A DNA stretch of 64,000 nt, taken from NCBI GenBank assembly GCA_022793995.1, contig JAAWDY010000044.1:31014-95013 (forward strand), written 5' to 3'. Shown here piece by piece: positions 56,765 through 64,000 of this stretch (positions are counted from its first letter, which is position 1; every line of letters begins with the position of its first letter). The translations under genes were made by a program, and so were the position numbers. The notes below the pieces were generated by a model that worked only from the letters and a program-made list of their open reading frames with translations, had not been told where the DNA came from and ran no database searches. This stretch comes from Coprococcus sp. (lineage in GTDB: Bacteria > Bacillota > Clostridia > Lachnospirales > Lachnospiraceae).

Positions 56765-59251
56765 ATGGAAGACAATATTTTTGACAAAATCCATGAGGTA
56801 GATTTAAAGAAAACGATGGAATCATCTTATATCGATTATGCGATGAGCGTGATTGCATCAAGGGCGCTGCCTGATGTGAGGGATGGGCTGAAGCCGGTAC
56901 AAAGAAGAATTCTTTACTCTATGATCGAGCTGAATAATGGTCCTGACAAACCGCACCGTAAATGCGCCCGTATTGTCGGCGATACCATGGGTAAATATCA
57001 TCCTCATGGGGACAGTTCTATTTACGGCGCTTTGGTAAATATGGCGCAGGATTGGTCTATGCGTTATACACTTGTGGACGGACATGGAAATTTTGGCTCT
57101 GTGGACGGCGACGGCGCTGCCGCGATGCGTTATACAGAGGCGCGCCTAAGCAAAATTTCTATGGAAATGACTGCGGATATCAATAAAGATACGGTTGACT
57201 TTGACCCGAACTTTGACGAGACGGAAAAAGAGCCAAGGGTACTTCCCGCAAGATTTCCGAATCTTCTGGTTAATGGTACGACGGGGATTGCGGTCGGCAT
57301 GGCGACGAATATTCCTCCCCACAATTTGAAGGAAGTCATTGCCGCGGTTGTGAAAATTATCGACAACCAGATTGCGGATAAAGAGGAAACCACGATTGAA
57401 GAGATTATGCAAATCGTAAAAGGACCTGATTTTCCTACAGGAGCGATGATTCTGGGGACAAGGGGGATCGAGGAAGCGTATCGTACCGGTCGTGGAAAAA
57501 TAAGGGTGCGCGCCATAACAAATATCGAACCGATGGATAATGGAAAGAACAGGATTGTTGTGACTGAGCTTCCTTATCTGGTAAATAAAGCGCGTTTGAT
57601 TGAGAAGATTGCGGAATTGGTAAAGGATAAAAAAATTGACGGAATCACATACTTAAGCGACCAGTCAAGCCGCGAGGGAATGCGCATCTGTATTGAACTA
57701 CGCCGGGACGTGAACCCGAATATTATTTTAAATCAATTATATAAACATACACAGCTCCAGGATACCTTTGGGGTTATTATGCTTGCCTTGGTAAATAATC
57801 AGCCGCGTATCATGAATATTCTGGAGATGCTGAATCATTATCTGGTCCATCAGGAAGAAGTGGTGACAAGGCGTACACAATACGAGCTGAACAAGGCGGA
57901 AGAGCGCGCCCATATTTTACGAGGTCTTCTGATTGCGCTGGATCATATCGACAGAGTGATCGCAATTATCCGTGGATCCAAGACCATCGAAACGGCGAAG
58001 GCTTCCCTTATAGAAGAGTTTGAATTATCGGACAGGCAGGCACAGGCGATTGTGGAGATGCGTCTGGGAAGGCTGACAGGTCTGGAACGGGAGAAGCTGG
58101 AAAAAGAATATGCAGAGCTGATGGAAAGAATTGGCGAATTGAAAGCGATCCTGGGGGACAGGAAGCTTCTTCTGGGAGTCATCCGGGAGGAGATTCTTGT
58201 TATTTCCGAGAAGTACGGGGATGAGAGAAGAACTTCGATTGGATTTGACGAATATGACATTTCTATGGAAGATATGATTCCAAAGGAAGACGTCGTTATC
58301 ACAATGACAAAGCTTGGCTATATTAAGCGGATGAGCAACGATACCTTCAAGAACCAGAACCGCGGAGGAAAAGGCATCAAAGGGATGCAGACCCTTGACG
58401 AGGACTATGTGGAAGAGCTATTCATGACGAATACGCACCAGTATATCATGTTCTTTACAAATAAAGGGCGGGTATACCGCATGAAAGCTTATGAAATCCC
58501 GGAAGCGTCGCGGACTTCGAGAGGAACGGCGATCATTAACCTTCTTCAGCTTCAGCCGGAAGAAAAAATAACGGCGATGATATCCATTGGAGAATACCGT
58601 GAGGGAGAATATCTCTTCATGGCGACAAAGAGAGGGCTTGTGAAAAAAACCTCGATCTGCGAGTATTCAAACGTAAGAAAGATAGGTCTTGCGGCAATCA
58701 CGCTTCGTGAAGACGATGAACTCATTGAAGTGAAGACCACGGATAACAGTCGAGATATCATCATGGTAACAAAATACGGGCAGTGTATCCGTTTCCACGA
58801 AAAAGATGTGAGGGCGACAGGAAGGACTTCCATGGGTGTCCGCGGCATGAATTTAAGCGACCGGGACGAAGTGGTGGCAATGCAGCTTGATATCCAGGGT
58901 ACAGACCTTCTAATTGTATCGGAAAAGGGCGTGGGTAAGAGGACGAAGATGGAAGAATTTACAGCCCAGAACCGTGGAGGAAAGGGCGTCAAGTGTTATA
59001 AGATCACGGAAAAGACGGGAAATGTCGTTGGGGCGAAAGCAGTAAATGAAGACAATGAGATCATGATTATCAATACGGACGGAATCGTGATACGAACGGA
59101 CTGCAGCGGGATTTCCCTTCAGGGAAGAATCACGTCGGGAGTGAAATTGATTAACTTAAAAGACGGGGAAGAAGTTGCAAGTATCGCGAAGGTAAGGCAG
59201 GCCGCGGAAGAGATGGAAGAGGAGGATGATATACAGACGGATGAGGTTTGA
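56765..59251 (+). CDS. gyrA: DNA gyrase subunit A
   Basis: An 828-aa DNA-cleaving gyrase subunit. The catalytic tyrosine lies in [11 protein letters not shown] (about 124). The quinolone-determining region reads [15 protein letters not shown], with Gly where E. coli has Asp87, which I believe is natural in this group. The C-terminal beta-pinwheel has a GyrA box [11 protein letters not shown] (about 530). The tail is acidic ([14 protein letters not shown]). It ends the dnaN-gyrA series. Confidence 0.97.
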   Translation: MEDNIFDKIHEVDLKKTMESSYIDYAMSVIASRALPDVRDGLKPVQRRILYSMIELNNGPDKPHRKCARIVGDTMGKYHPHGDSSIYGALVNMAQDWSMRYTLVDGHGNFGSVDGDGAAAMRYTEARLSKISMEMTADINKDTVDFDPNFDETEKEPRVLPARFPNLLVNGTTGIAVGMATNIPPHNLKEVIAAVVKIIDNQIADKEETTIEEIMQIVKGPDFPTGAMILGTRGIEEAYRTGRGKIRVRAITNIEPMDNGKNRIVVTELPYLVNKARLIEKIAELVKDKKIDGITYLSDQSSREGMRICIELRRDVNPNIILNQLYKHTQLQDTFGVIMLALVNNQPRIMNILEMLNHYLVHQEEVVTRRTQYELNKAEERAHILRGLLIALDHIDRVIAIIRGSKTIETAKASLIEEFELSDRQAQAIVEMRLGRLTGLEREKLEKEYAELMERIGELKAILGDRKLLLGVIREEILVISEKYGDERRTSIGFDEYDISMEDMIPKEDVVITMTKLGYIKRMSNDTFKNQNRGGKGIKGMQTLDEDYVEELFMTNTHQYIMFFTNKGRVYRMKAYEIPEASRTSRGTAIINLLQLQPEEKITAMISIGEYREGEYLFMATKRGLVKKTSICEYSNVRKIGLAAITLREDDELIEVKTTDNSRDIIMVTKYGQCIRFHEKDVRATGRTSMGVRGMNLSDRDEVVAMQLDIQGTDLLIVSEKGVGKRTKMEEFTAQNRGGKGVKCYKITEKTGNVVGAKAVNEDNEIMIINTDGIVIRTDCSGISLQGRITSGVKLINLKDGEEVASIAKVRQAAEEMEEEDDIQTDEV

Positions 59252-59264
59252 TATCAGGAGATTT

Positions 59265-60729
59265 GATGAATATAGAGAAAACAATCTTTTGTAAGTAAAA
59301 AAGGCAAAAGGAGGAATTCCCGACAGCCTTTGGGAAACATATTCTTCTATGGCGAACTGTTATGGTGGTGTAATTCTTTTAGAAGTAATAGAAAAAGATG
59401 ATGGAAGTTTTCTAACAACAGGGATGAAAAATGTTGAAAAGCTACGGAAAGATTTCTGGAATACCATAAATAACAGTAAAAAGGTCAGTGTTAACATTCT
59501 GACAGATAAAGATGTAGAAGCCTATGAGGTGGGAGAAGATGCTATTCTTGCTATTAATGTTCCAAGAGCACCGAGGGAGGAAAGACCTGTTTATATTAGC
59601 AATGATTTGTTTAGAGGAACTTTCCGAAGGAATGGGGAAGGAGATTATCATTGTACTAAAAGTGAAGTCAAGGCAATGCTCCGTGACCAAATAGAAGAAA
59701 CTTCTGATATGAAAGTACTTGAAAGTTTTGAAATCAATGACTTTAATATGGAAACAGTCCATACTTACCGTAACAGACACATAGCTTACCGGGCGGAACA
59801 TGTATGGGAAGGATTAAGTGATGAAGAATATTTAGAAAGGATAGGGGCAGCAAAAAGATCAAAAATCGACAAAAAAATTCATCCTACGGCAGCAGGACTT
59901 CTTATGTTTGGCGAAGAATATAAAATATTGTATGAATATCCCGAATATTTTCTAGACTATAGAGAAATGCTTGATCCTTCCATAAAATGGACGGATAGAG
60001 TGCATTCGAGTGCAGGGGATTGGACAGGGAATCTGTTTGACTTCTTTTTTCGAGTGTATTCTAAGTTGGTAAAGGATTTAAAAATTCCTTTCAAATTAGA
60101 AGGAATAACACGTATTGATGATACTCTTGTTCATAAAGCGCTTCGTGAGGCTCTTGCAAACTGTCTTGTAAATACAGATTTTTTTGTAGTAAGAGGAGTT
60201 GTTATAAAAAAAGAATTTGATAAAATAATGATGGAAAATCCAGGATATATCAGGACAGGCAAAAATCAGATGTTAAAGGGTGGAATTTCTGATCCACGGA
60301 ATAAGGCATTGATGAAGATGTTTAATATGATAGGTATCGGTGAACGTGCTGGAAGCGGAGTTCCTGATATATACGCGGTATGGGAATCTCAGGGATGGGA
60401 AGCTCCAACGGTTGAGGAACAATATAATCCAGATCGAACAATTTTAACGCTTGTTTTTCGTGAAAAACAAGCAGAAAAAACAAGCAGAAAAAATTTCTAA
60501 AAAGGAAAGTGGACACGGCCGAATAGCAAAAACCATAGAAAATAGAAAGAAGATTGTAGAATTTATCGAATCAGAAGGAAATGTTAAAGCATCTGATATT
60601 GCGCATCATTTAGGACTCAGTTCTGCAAGGATTAGAGTGATAATTTCTGAACTTGTAGAAGAAGGTATAGTTAAGGTGGAAGGTAATGGAAGATCAAGGA
60701 GATATCTATTGACCGGAAAATATAAATGA
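59265..60729 (+). pseudogene. AlbA_2/GHKL-type DNA-binding ATPase gene, decayed
   Basis: Three damaged pieces together match one protein of the Schlafen AlbA_2-type family (ATP-dependent helicase RecG-like regulators). An ATG at 59265 opens eight codons and then meets TAA at 59292. The frame after it reads KKAKGGIPDSLWETYSSMANCYGG, the normal AlbA_2 start, so the 5' end has lost about 20 residues. The main frame (from 59349) holds the central ATPase-like region (DTLVHKALREALANCLVNTDF; GIGERAGSGVPDIY) and stops at 60500. The C-terminal winged helix (VKASDIAHHLGLSSARIRVIISE) continues in another frame (60451-60729) after an A-rich slippery stretch. Confidence 0.75.
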
Positions 60730-60740
60730 TAGTAAGAAAA

Positions 60741-60783
60741 AGCCATAAACCAGGTCGATTTATGCGGGGTTTATGGCTTTTTT
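60741..60783 (+). terminator. Hairpin terminator after the decayed ATPase gene
   Basis: AGCCATAAACC pairs with GGTTTATGGCT (11 bp), followed by a run of T. Confidence 0.85.
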
Positions 60784-60923
60784 ATAGAATTTTTCTATAC
60801 TATCATATAAAAAAACACTAATGAACATGCCTCGTTTTGTTGAATAAGTTAATAAACAGTGTTATCCTTAAAATATGTGGTGGAATTTTTTCAAGAGAAC
60901 AGAAATAAGGAGGAATAAAACAG

Positions 60924-61775
60924 GTGAAAATTTATATTTCTGTGGATATGGAAGGAATGGCAGGTATCTGCAGCACAAGGCAGGAAACGGACGATAATGT
61001 GCGTTTCCGCAAGGCATACGAACAGCAGGTGGAGTGGGTAATCGAGGGAATTCAAAAAAGCAGCAGGAATGAGGAAATTGAAGAGATTACTATCTCGGAT
61101 TCTCATGGATATGGGAGGAATTTGAGTTACGATTTTACTGAAATGGATGAAAGGATTACGCTCATCAGTGGTTCTCCGCGTCCACATTACATGATGTGCG
61201 GGTTGGATGAAAGCTATGATATCGTATTCTTAGTAGGGTATCACTGTGGGATTGGAGATCCGGCAGGGAATATGGAACATACTGTAAACGGATATGCTTA
61301 TTATAATGTAACCATTAACGGGGACTACATGAACGAAAGTACGTTAAGCGCGGCATATGCAGGATATTATAATGTTCCGGTTGGCCTCGTTATTGGGGAT
61401 ACCGGACTTAAGAAGCAGCTCCATGACGATAAGATGCTCCCGCACGTAGAATATGTGACGACGAAAGAATCCATCAGCCGGATGGCCGCAAAATATAAGG
61501 CGAAATCCCTTGTAAGAAGAGAAACGATCGAAGGGGTAAAGCGGACGCTGGAAAAGGATATTTCAGAGATACCGGTATATAAAATTCAGGGCCCTTACTG
61601 TTTGGAAGTAGATTTTACATACCGTCCCATGGCGGATGCTTCTTCCGGAATGCCTGGAGTAGAACAGAAAGGAAGAAATGTAGTAATGAACCTGGGCGAT
61701 TATGTGGAAGTATACGACGCGCTCTTTTCGATCGGGACGATCGCGATGGCGCAGTATCCGTTTGACAGGCATTAA
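60924..61775 (+). CDS. D-aminopeptidase, M55 family (DppA-like)
   Basis: A 283-aa zinc peptidase of the DppA family, which removes N-terminal D-amino acids such as D-Ala. GTG 60924 follows AAGGAGG. The zinc ligands are in ISVDMEGMAGI (Asp and Glu about 8-10), SDSHGYGRNL (about 57-66) and LVGYHCGIGDP (His about 104), with a later MNESTLSAAYAG. In B. subtilis the gene is part of dipeptide uptake; here no such genes are seen. A pyridoxal-phosphate enzyme follows 40 bp later and may be co-transcribed. Confidence 0.9.
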   Translation: MKIYISVDMEGMAGICSTRQETDDNVRFRKAYEQQVEWVIEGIQKSSRNEEIEEITISDSHGYGRNLSYDFTEMDERITLISGSPRPHYMMCGLDESYDIVFLVGYHCGIGDPAGNMEHTVNGYAYYNVTINGDYMNESTLSAAYAGYYNVPVGLVIGDTGLKKQLHDDKMLPHVEYVTTKESISRMAAKYKAKSLVRRETIEGVKRTLEKDISEIPVYKIQGPYCLEVDFTYRPMADASSGMPGVEQKGRNVVMNLGDYVEVYDALFSIGTIAMAQYPFDRH

Positions 61776-61815
61776 AAAATATGAAGAAAAAGTACTTTGA
61801 AGGGAGAAATATAGA

Positions 61816-63021
61816 ATGAAATATGATTTTACGACCGTTTATGACCGGCGCGGAAAGGATGCAAGCGCGGTGGACGGTGTTGCAAGAGTGTTGAAAAAAG
61901 GAGTTAAGATAAAAGAAGGATTTGATATCATTCCAATGTGGATCGCGGACATGAATTTTCCAGTGGCCCCGGTAATTAATGAAAAGATTGCGGAAAGGAT
62001 GCAGCATCCCCTTTATGGGTATTTCCCGACAAGCGACGAGTATTACAATAAAATCATCAACTGGCAGAAAGTACGGAATCACGTTGCCGAGATATCCAGG
62101 AAGGATATTGCTTATGAGAACGGCGTACTTGGCGGCGTTTCCAGCGCACTTCGGGCGTTCTGTACATATGGGGATTTTGTACTCGTACATGCTCCCGCCT
62201 ATATTGGATTTACCGGCGTACTTAGAGGAAACGGATACCGTGCCATCTACAGCGATCTTGTAAAAGATGAAAATGGTGTATGGCGTATGGATTTTGAAGA
62301 TATGGAGAAGAAAATTGTGGAAAACCATATCCATGCGGCGATATTCTGCTCTCCCCACAATCCGGCGGGGCGTGTCTGGGAGCGCTGGGAACTGGAAAAG
62401 ATGATGGAACTTTATAAAAAGTATGATGTATATGTGATTTCAGACGAGATCTGGTCCGACCTGGTACTTTATGGAAACAAGCATATTCCACTGCAGTCCA
62501 TTTCCGAGGATGCTAAGAATCGGACAGTGGCGTTCTACTCTCTGGCAAAGACGTTTAATCTGGCGGGATTCGTGTGCGCTTACCGTATCTGTTATAATCC
62601 TCTTCTCAGGGACAGGATAGACAGGGAAGAATCTGTGACCCACTATAACGATATCCACGTACTGTCCATGCATGCTTTGATCGGCGCATATAGCGACGAA
62701 GGAATGGAATGGCTGGAGGAGCTGAATCAAGTTCTTGGCGAAAACGTCAGCTATGCATATGACTATATGACCCAGAATTTTGACGGCGTCAGTATGGCAA
62801 AACCAGAAGGAACTTATATGTTATATCTGGATTGCAGTGAATGGTGCAATAAGACCGGAAAGACGATCGAGGATTTGATTCGTGCTGGACAGGAGGTCGG
62901 CGTAATCTGGCAGGATGGAAGAATGTTTATGAAGGATAATTCGATACGGATGAATCTGGCTCTTCCTATGTCGCGGCTGAAAGAAGGATTGGAGAGACTG
63001 AAGAAATATGTGTTTGTATAA
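61816..63021 (+). CDS. MalY/PatB-type aminotransferase (C-S lyase)
   Basis: A 401-aa PLP-dependent enzyme of the MalY/PatB group, usually cystathionine beta-lyases acting on C-S bonds. The cofactor lysine is about residue 245 in FYSLAKTFNLAGF. Other class I motifs are IPMWIADMNFPVAPV, SPHNPAGRVWERWEL (about 179-193) and VISDEIWSDLVLYG. It starts with AAGGGAG. The substrate is unproven; cystathionine or cysteine conjugates are likely. Confidence 0.9.
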   Translation: MKYDFTTVYDRRGKDASAVDGVARVLKKGVKIKEGFDIIPMWIADMNFPVAPVINEKIAERMQHPLYGYFPTSDEYYNKIINWQKVRNHVAEISRKDIAYENGVLGGVSSALRAFCTYGDFVLVHAPAYIGFTGVLRGNGYRAIYSDLVKDENGVWRMDFEDMEKKIVENHIHAAIFCSPHNPAGRVWERWELEKMMELYKKYDVYVISDEIWSDLVLYGNKHIPLQSISEDAKNRTVAFYSLAKTFNLAGFVCAYRICYNPLLRDRIDREESVTHYNDIHVLSMHALIGAYSDEGMEWLEELNQVLGENVSYAYDYMTQNFDGVSMAKPEGTYMLYLDCSEWCNKTGKTIEDLIRAGQEVGVIWQDGRMFMKDNSIRMNLALPMSRLKEGLERLKKYVFV

Positions 63022-63071
63022 AAATTAAATTCACATCTTCTATGCAAAGATTTGTTACATATTATCTTCTT

Positions 63072-63106
63072 CTTTGCACATAATTTTACTATAATTATGT
63101 GCAAAG
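63072..63106 (+). promoter_or_regulatory. 14-bp inverted repeat over a -10 box, operator candidate
   Basis: CTTTGCACATAATT and its exact complement are separated by 7 bp. A TATAAT (63090-63095) lies inside. It is 17 bp upstream of the toxin remnant and may be the old operator of its toxin-antitoxin operon. Confidence 0.55.
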
Positions 63107-63122
63107 AAAGGAGGTATGTAAT

Positions 63123-63311
63123 ATGCCGCAAATTAATGCCTGCGCTTATAGGAATTTGGATGAAATCTACACCTATATTGCAAAAAAACTATTAGAGCCT
63201 GGTACAGCCTGGTACAGCCTTGAATATGATTGATGAACTTGAAAATGCAATTATCAGTCTGGAACAATTCCCAGAGCGCGGTGCAATCCGTCATATAGGA
63301 GCCTATTCCCT
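63123..63311 (+). pseudogene. RelE/ParE-type toxin remnant
   Basis: The frame starts with ATG after AAAGGAGG and reads AYRNLDEIYTYIAKKLLEPGTA, then breaks because GGTACAGCCT is present twice in a row (63201-63220). Removing one copy restores LNMIDELENAIISLEQFPERG and HIGAY, a typical ParE toxin. After about residue 60 the match ends and unrelated sequence leads into the MarR gene, so the 3' third is missing. No antitoxin gene is seen upstream. The gene is dead by both frameshift and truncation. Confidence 0.75.
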
Positions 63312-63815
63312 CACACATTCTTCCGTATTATGCAATACCCCTCTTTTCCTCATGACCTTTCGGCCGCAGTCAATATATGAAGACATAGTTTTAAAAAAGA
63401 TATCGAGTTCTTCTCTAGAGTGAATGGCAGAAAGCTCATCGATCAAAGCTGAATAGTACTCTTTATCAAGTTCACGGTGGAATTGGTCGCATTCTATCCC
63501 TAATCCCGTGGGGACCAAATATAGATTTTTCTGATTCCCATCCCTTTTTTCTTTCCGAATCAATCCTTTCTTTTCAAGGCTGGAAGCAATTTTTGAGGCG
63601 GCGCAAAGTGTAAAACCCCAGTGACGGGCGATATCGGAAACGACAAGTCCTGGGTTTTCAATAATGTATTGGAGAGTATGCGCCTCGGTAAAATTCATCA
63701 AATGTCCGTTGCCATAATTGTGCTGTCCCTTATTCCAAGGAGAACATGTTATCGTATAATCGTCTAATAAACGGAATGCATGAATATATTTCGTATAATC
63801 TTTTGATTTATTCAT
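63303..63815 (-). CDS. MarR-family transcriptional regulator
   Basis: A 170-aa regulator with a winged helix in its centre (about 45-115; TLQYIIENPGLVVSDIARHWGFTLCAASKIASSLEKKGLIRKEKRDGNQKNLYLVPTG). The start at 63815 follows AAGGAGAAG; an ATG at 63857 lacks a site. The C-terminus is helical and ends in ECVRE. It faces the ParE remnant and overlaps its 3' end. Its target is unknown. Confidence 0.88.
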   Translation of the reverse strand: MNKSKDYTKYIHAFRLLDDYTITCSPWNKGQHNYGNGHLMNFTEAHTLQYIIENPGLVVSDIARHWGFTLCAASKIASSLEKKGLIRKEKRDGNQKNLYLVPTGLGIECDQFHRELDKEYYSALIDELSAIHSREELDIFFKTMSSYIDCGRKVMRKRGVLHNTEECVRE

Positions 63816-63860
63816 TCTCTTCTCCTTATACAAGAAAACAGTATGCCCGCGATGCATTTT

Positions 63861-64000
63861 ATAAGGTATCCCTCATGCAGTGGCATTCGGGACTCGTGAA
63901 CTCAATCGCCTAATCGGCGATGTGTTTCATAAGGTATCCCTCATGCAGTGGCATTCGGGACTCGTGAACTCAATCGCCTAATCGGCGATGTGTTTCATAA
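63861..64000. repeat. 68-bp tandem repeat, two copies and a partial third
   Basis: The unit starting ATAAGGTATCCCTCATGCAG is found at 63861-63928 and 63929-63996 without a single difference, and a third copy begins at 63997. A degraded copy seems to precede the first (GCGATGCATTTTATAAGG at about 63849). Each unit holds an ATCGCC-TAATC-GGCGAT hairpin. The array runs off the window end. Confidence 0.92.

Noticed and set aside
56908..57130. Quinolone-resistance change in GyrA (Gly at the E. coli Asp87 position)
   Set aside because: [17 protein letters not shown] is, as far as I recall, the normal sequence in this bacterial family, so it says nothing about acquired resistance.
63861..64000. CRISPR array
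   Set aside because: The repeats touch each other with no variable spacers, the 68-bp unit is too long, and no cas gene is seen.

Overview
The window is about 64 kb of a Gram-positive, low-to-mid GC chromosome that looks like a member of the Clostridia, most probably Lachnospiraceae. This is inferred from the gene families and gene order: a DUF3881-like gene beside serS, DUF4446 after parB, ANTAR protein after glutamine synthetase, GPH sugar symporters, and small 33-aa and 71-aa proteins. It contains the chromosomal replication origin. Genes left of about 50.4 kb (36.7-50.4 kb) lie almost all on the minus strand and genes right of 50.7 kb on the plus strand, as expected for replication leaving an origin beside dnaA.

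Layout. 0-5.1 kb: the end of glutamine synthetase, an ANTAR regulator, a membrane hybrid histidine kinase and a ROK repressor. 5.3-9.5 kb: one operon for asparagine cleavage and amino-acid ABC uptake. 9.6-16.2 kb: mixed metabolic and hypothetical genes, with a frameshifted tocopherol-cyclase-like gene and an AAA-ATPase/PD-(D/E)XK gene. 16.2-22 kb: a lactose/galactoside locus (GPH symporter, LacZ, AraC regulator). 22-29.7 kb: a sortase-anchored surface protein divergent from a FecR-domain lipoprotein, a WYL regulator, three very small genes, an HTH protein and a cyclophilin lipoprotein. 29.7-35.4 kb: a GPH transporter, an unusual regulator, an M20 amidohydrolase and an OFA-type MFS transporter; the transporter and amidohydrolase promoters share an identical 15-bp operator-like sequence.

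35.6-43.9 kb: a PilZ-like protein, tRNA-Arg(CCT), a DUF3881-like gene, serS, DUF4446, parB and parA, then a 1-kb AT-rich gene-free stretch holding two perfect parS sites, then an alpha/beta hydrolase that has lost its catalytic histidine. 43.2-50.4 kb is the classical rpmH-rnpA-yidD-yidC-jag-mnmE-mnmG-rsmG cluster. 50.4-59.3 kb is dnaA-dnaN-S4 protein-recF-gyrB-gyrA, with DnaA-box clusters on both sides of dnaA (bipartite oriC). 59.3-64 kb holds a decayed AlbA_2/ATPase gene, a D-aminopeptidase, a MalY/PatB aminotransferase, a ParE toxin remnant broken by a 10-bp duplication, a MarR regulator and a 68-bp tandem repeat running off the window.

Most of the window is housekeeping. I see no clear new multi-gene system. 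The best leads are the regulator with twin operators, the tiny conserved-looking genes at 27 kb, the pseudo-receiver ANTAR protein and the active-site-deficient hydrolase next to parS.
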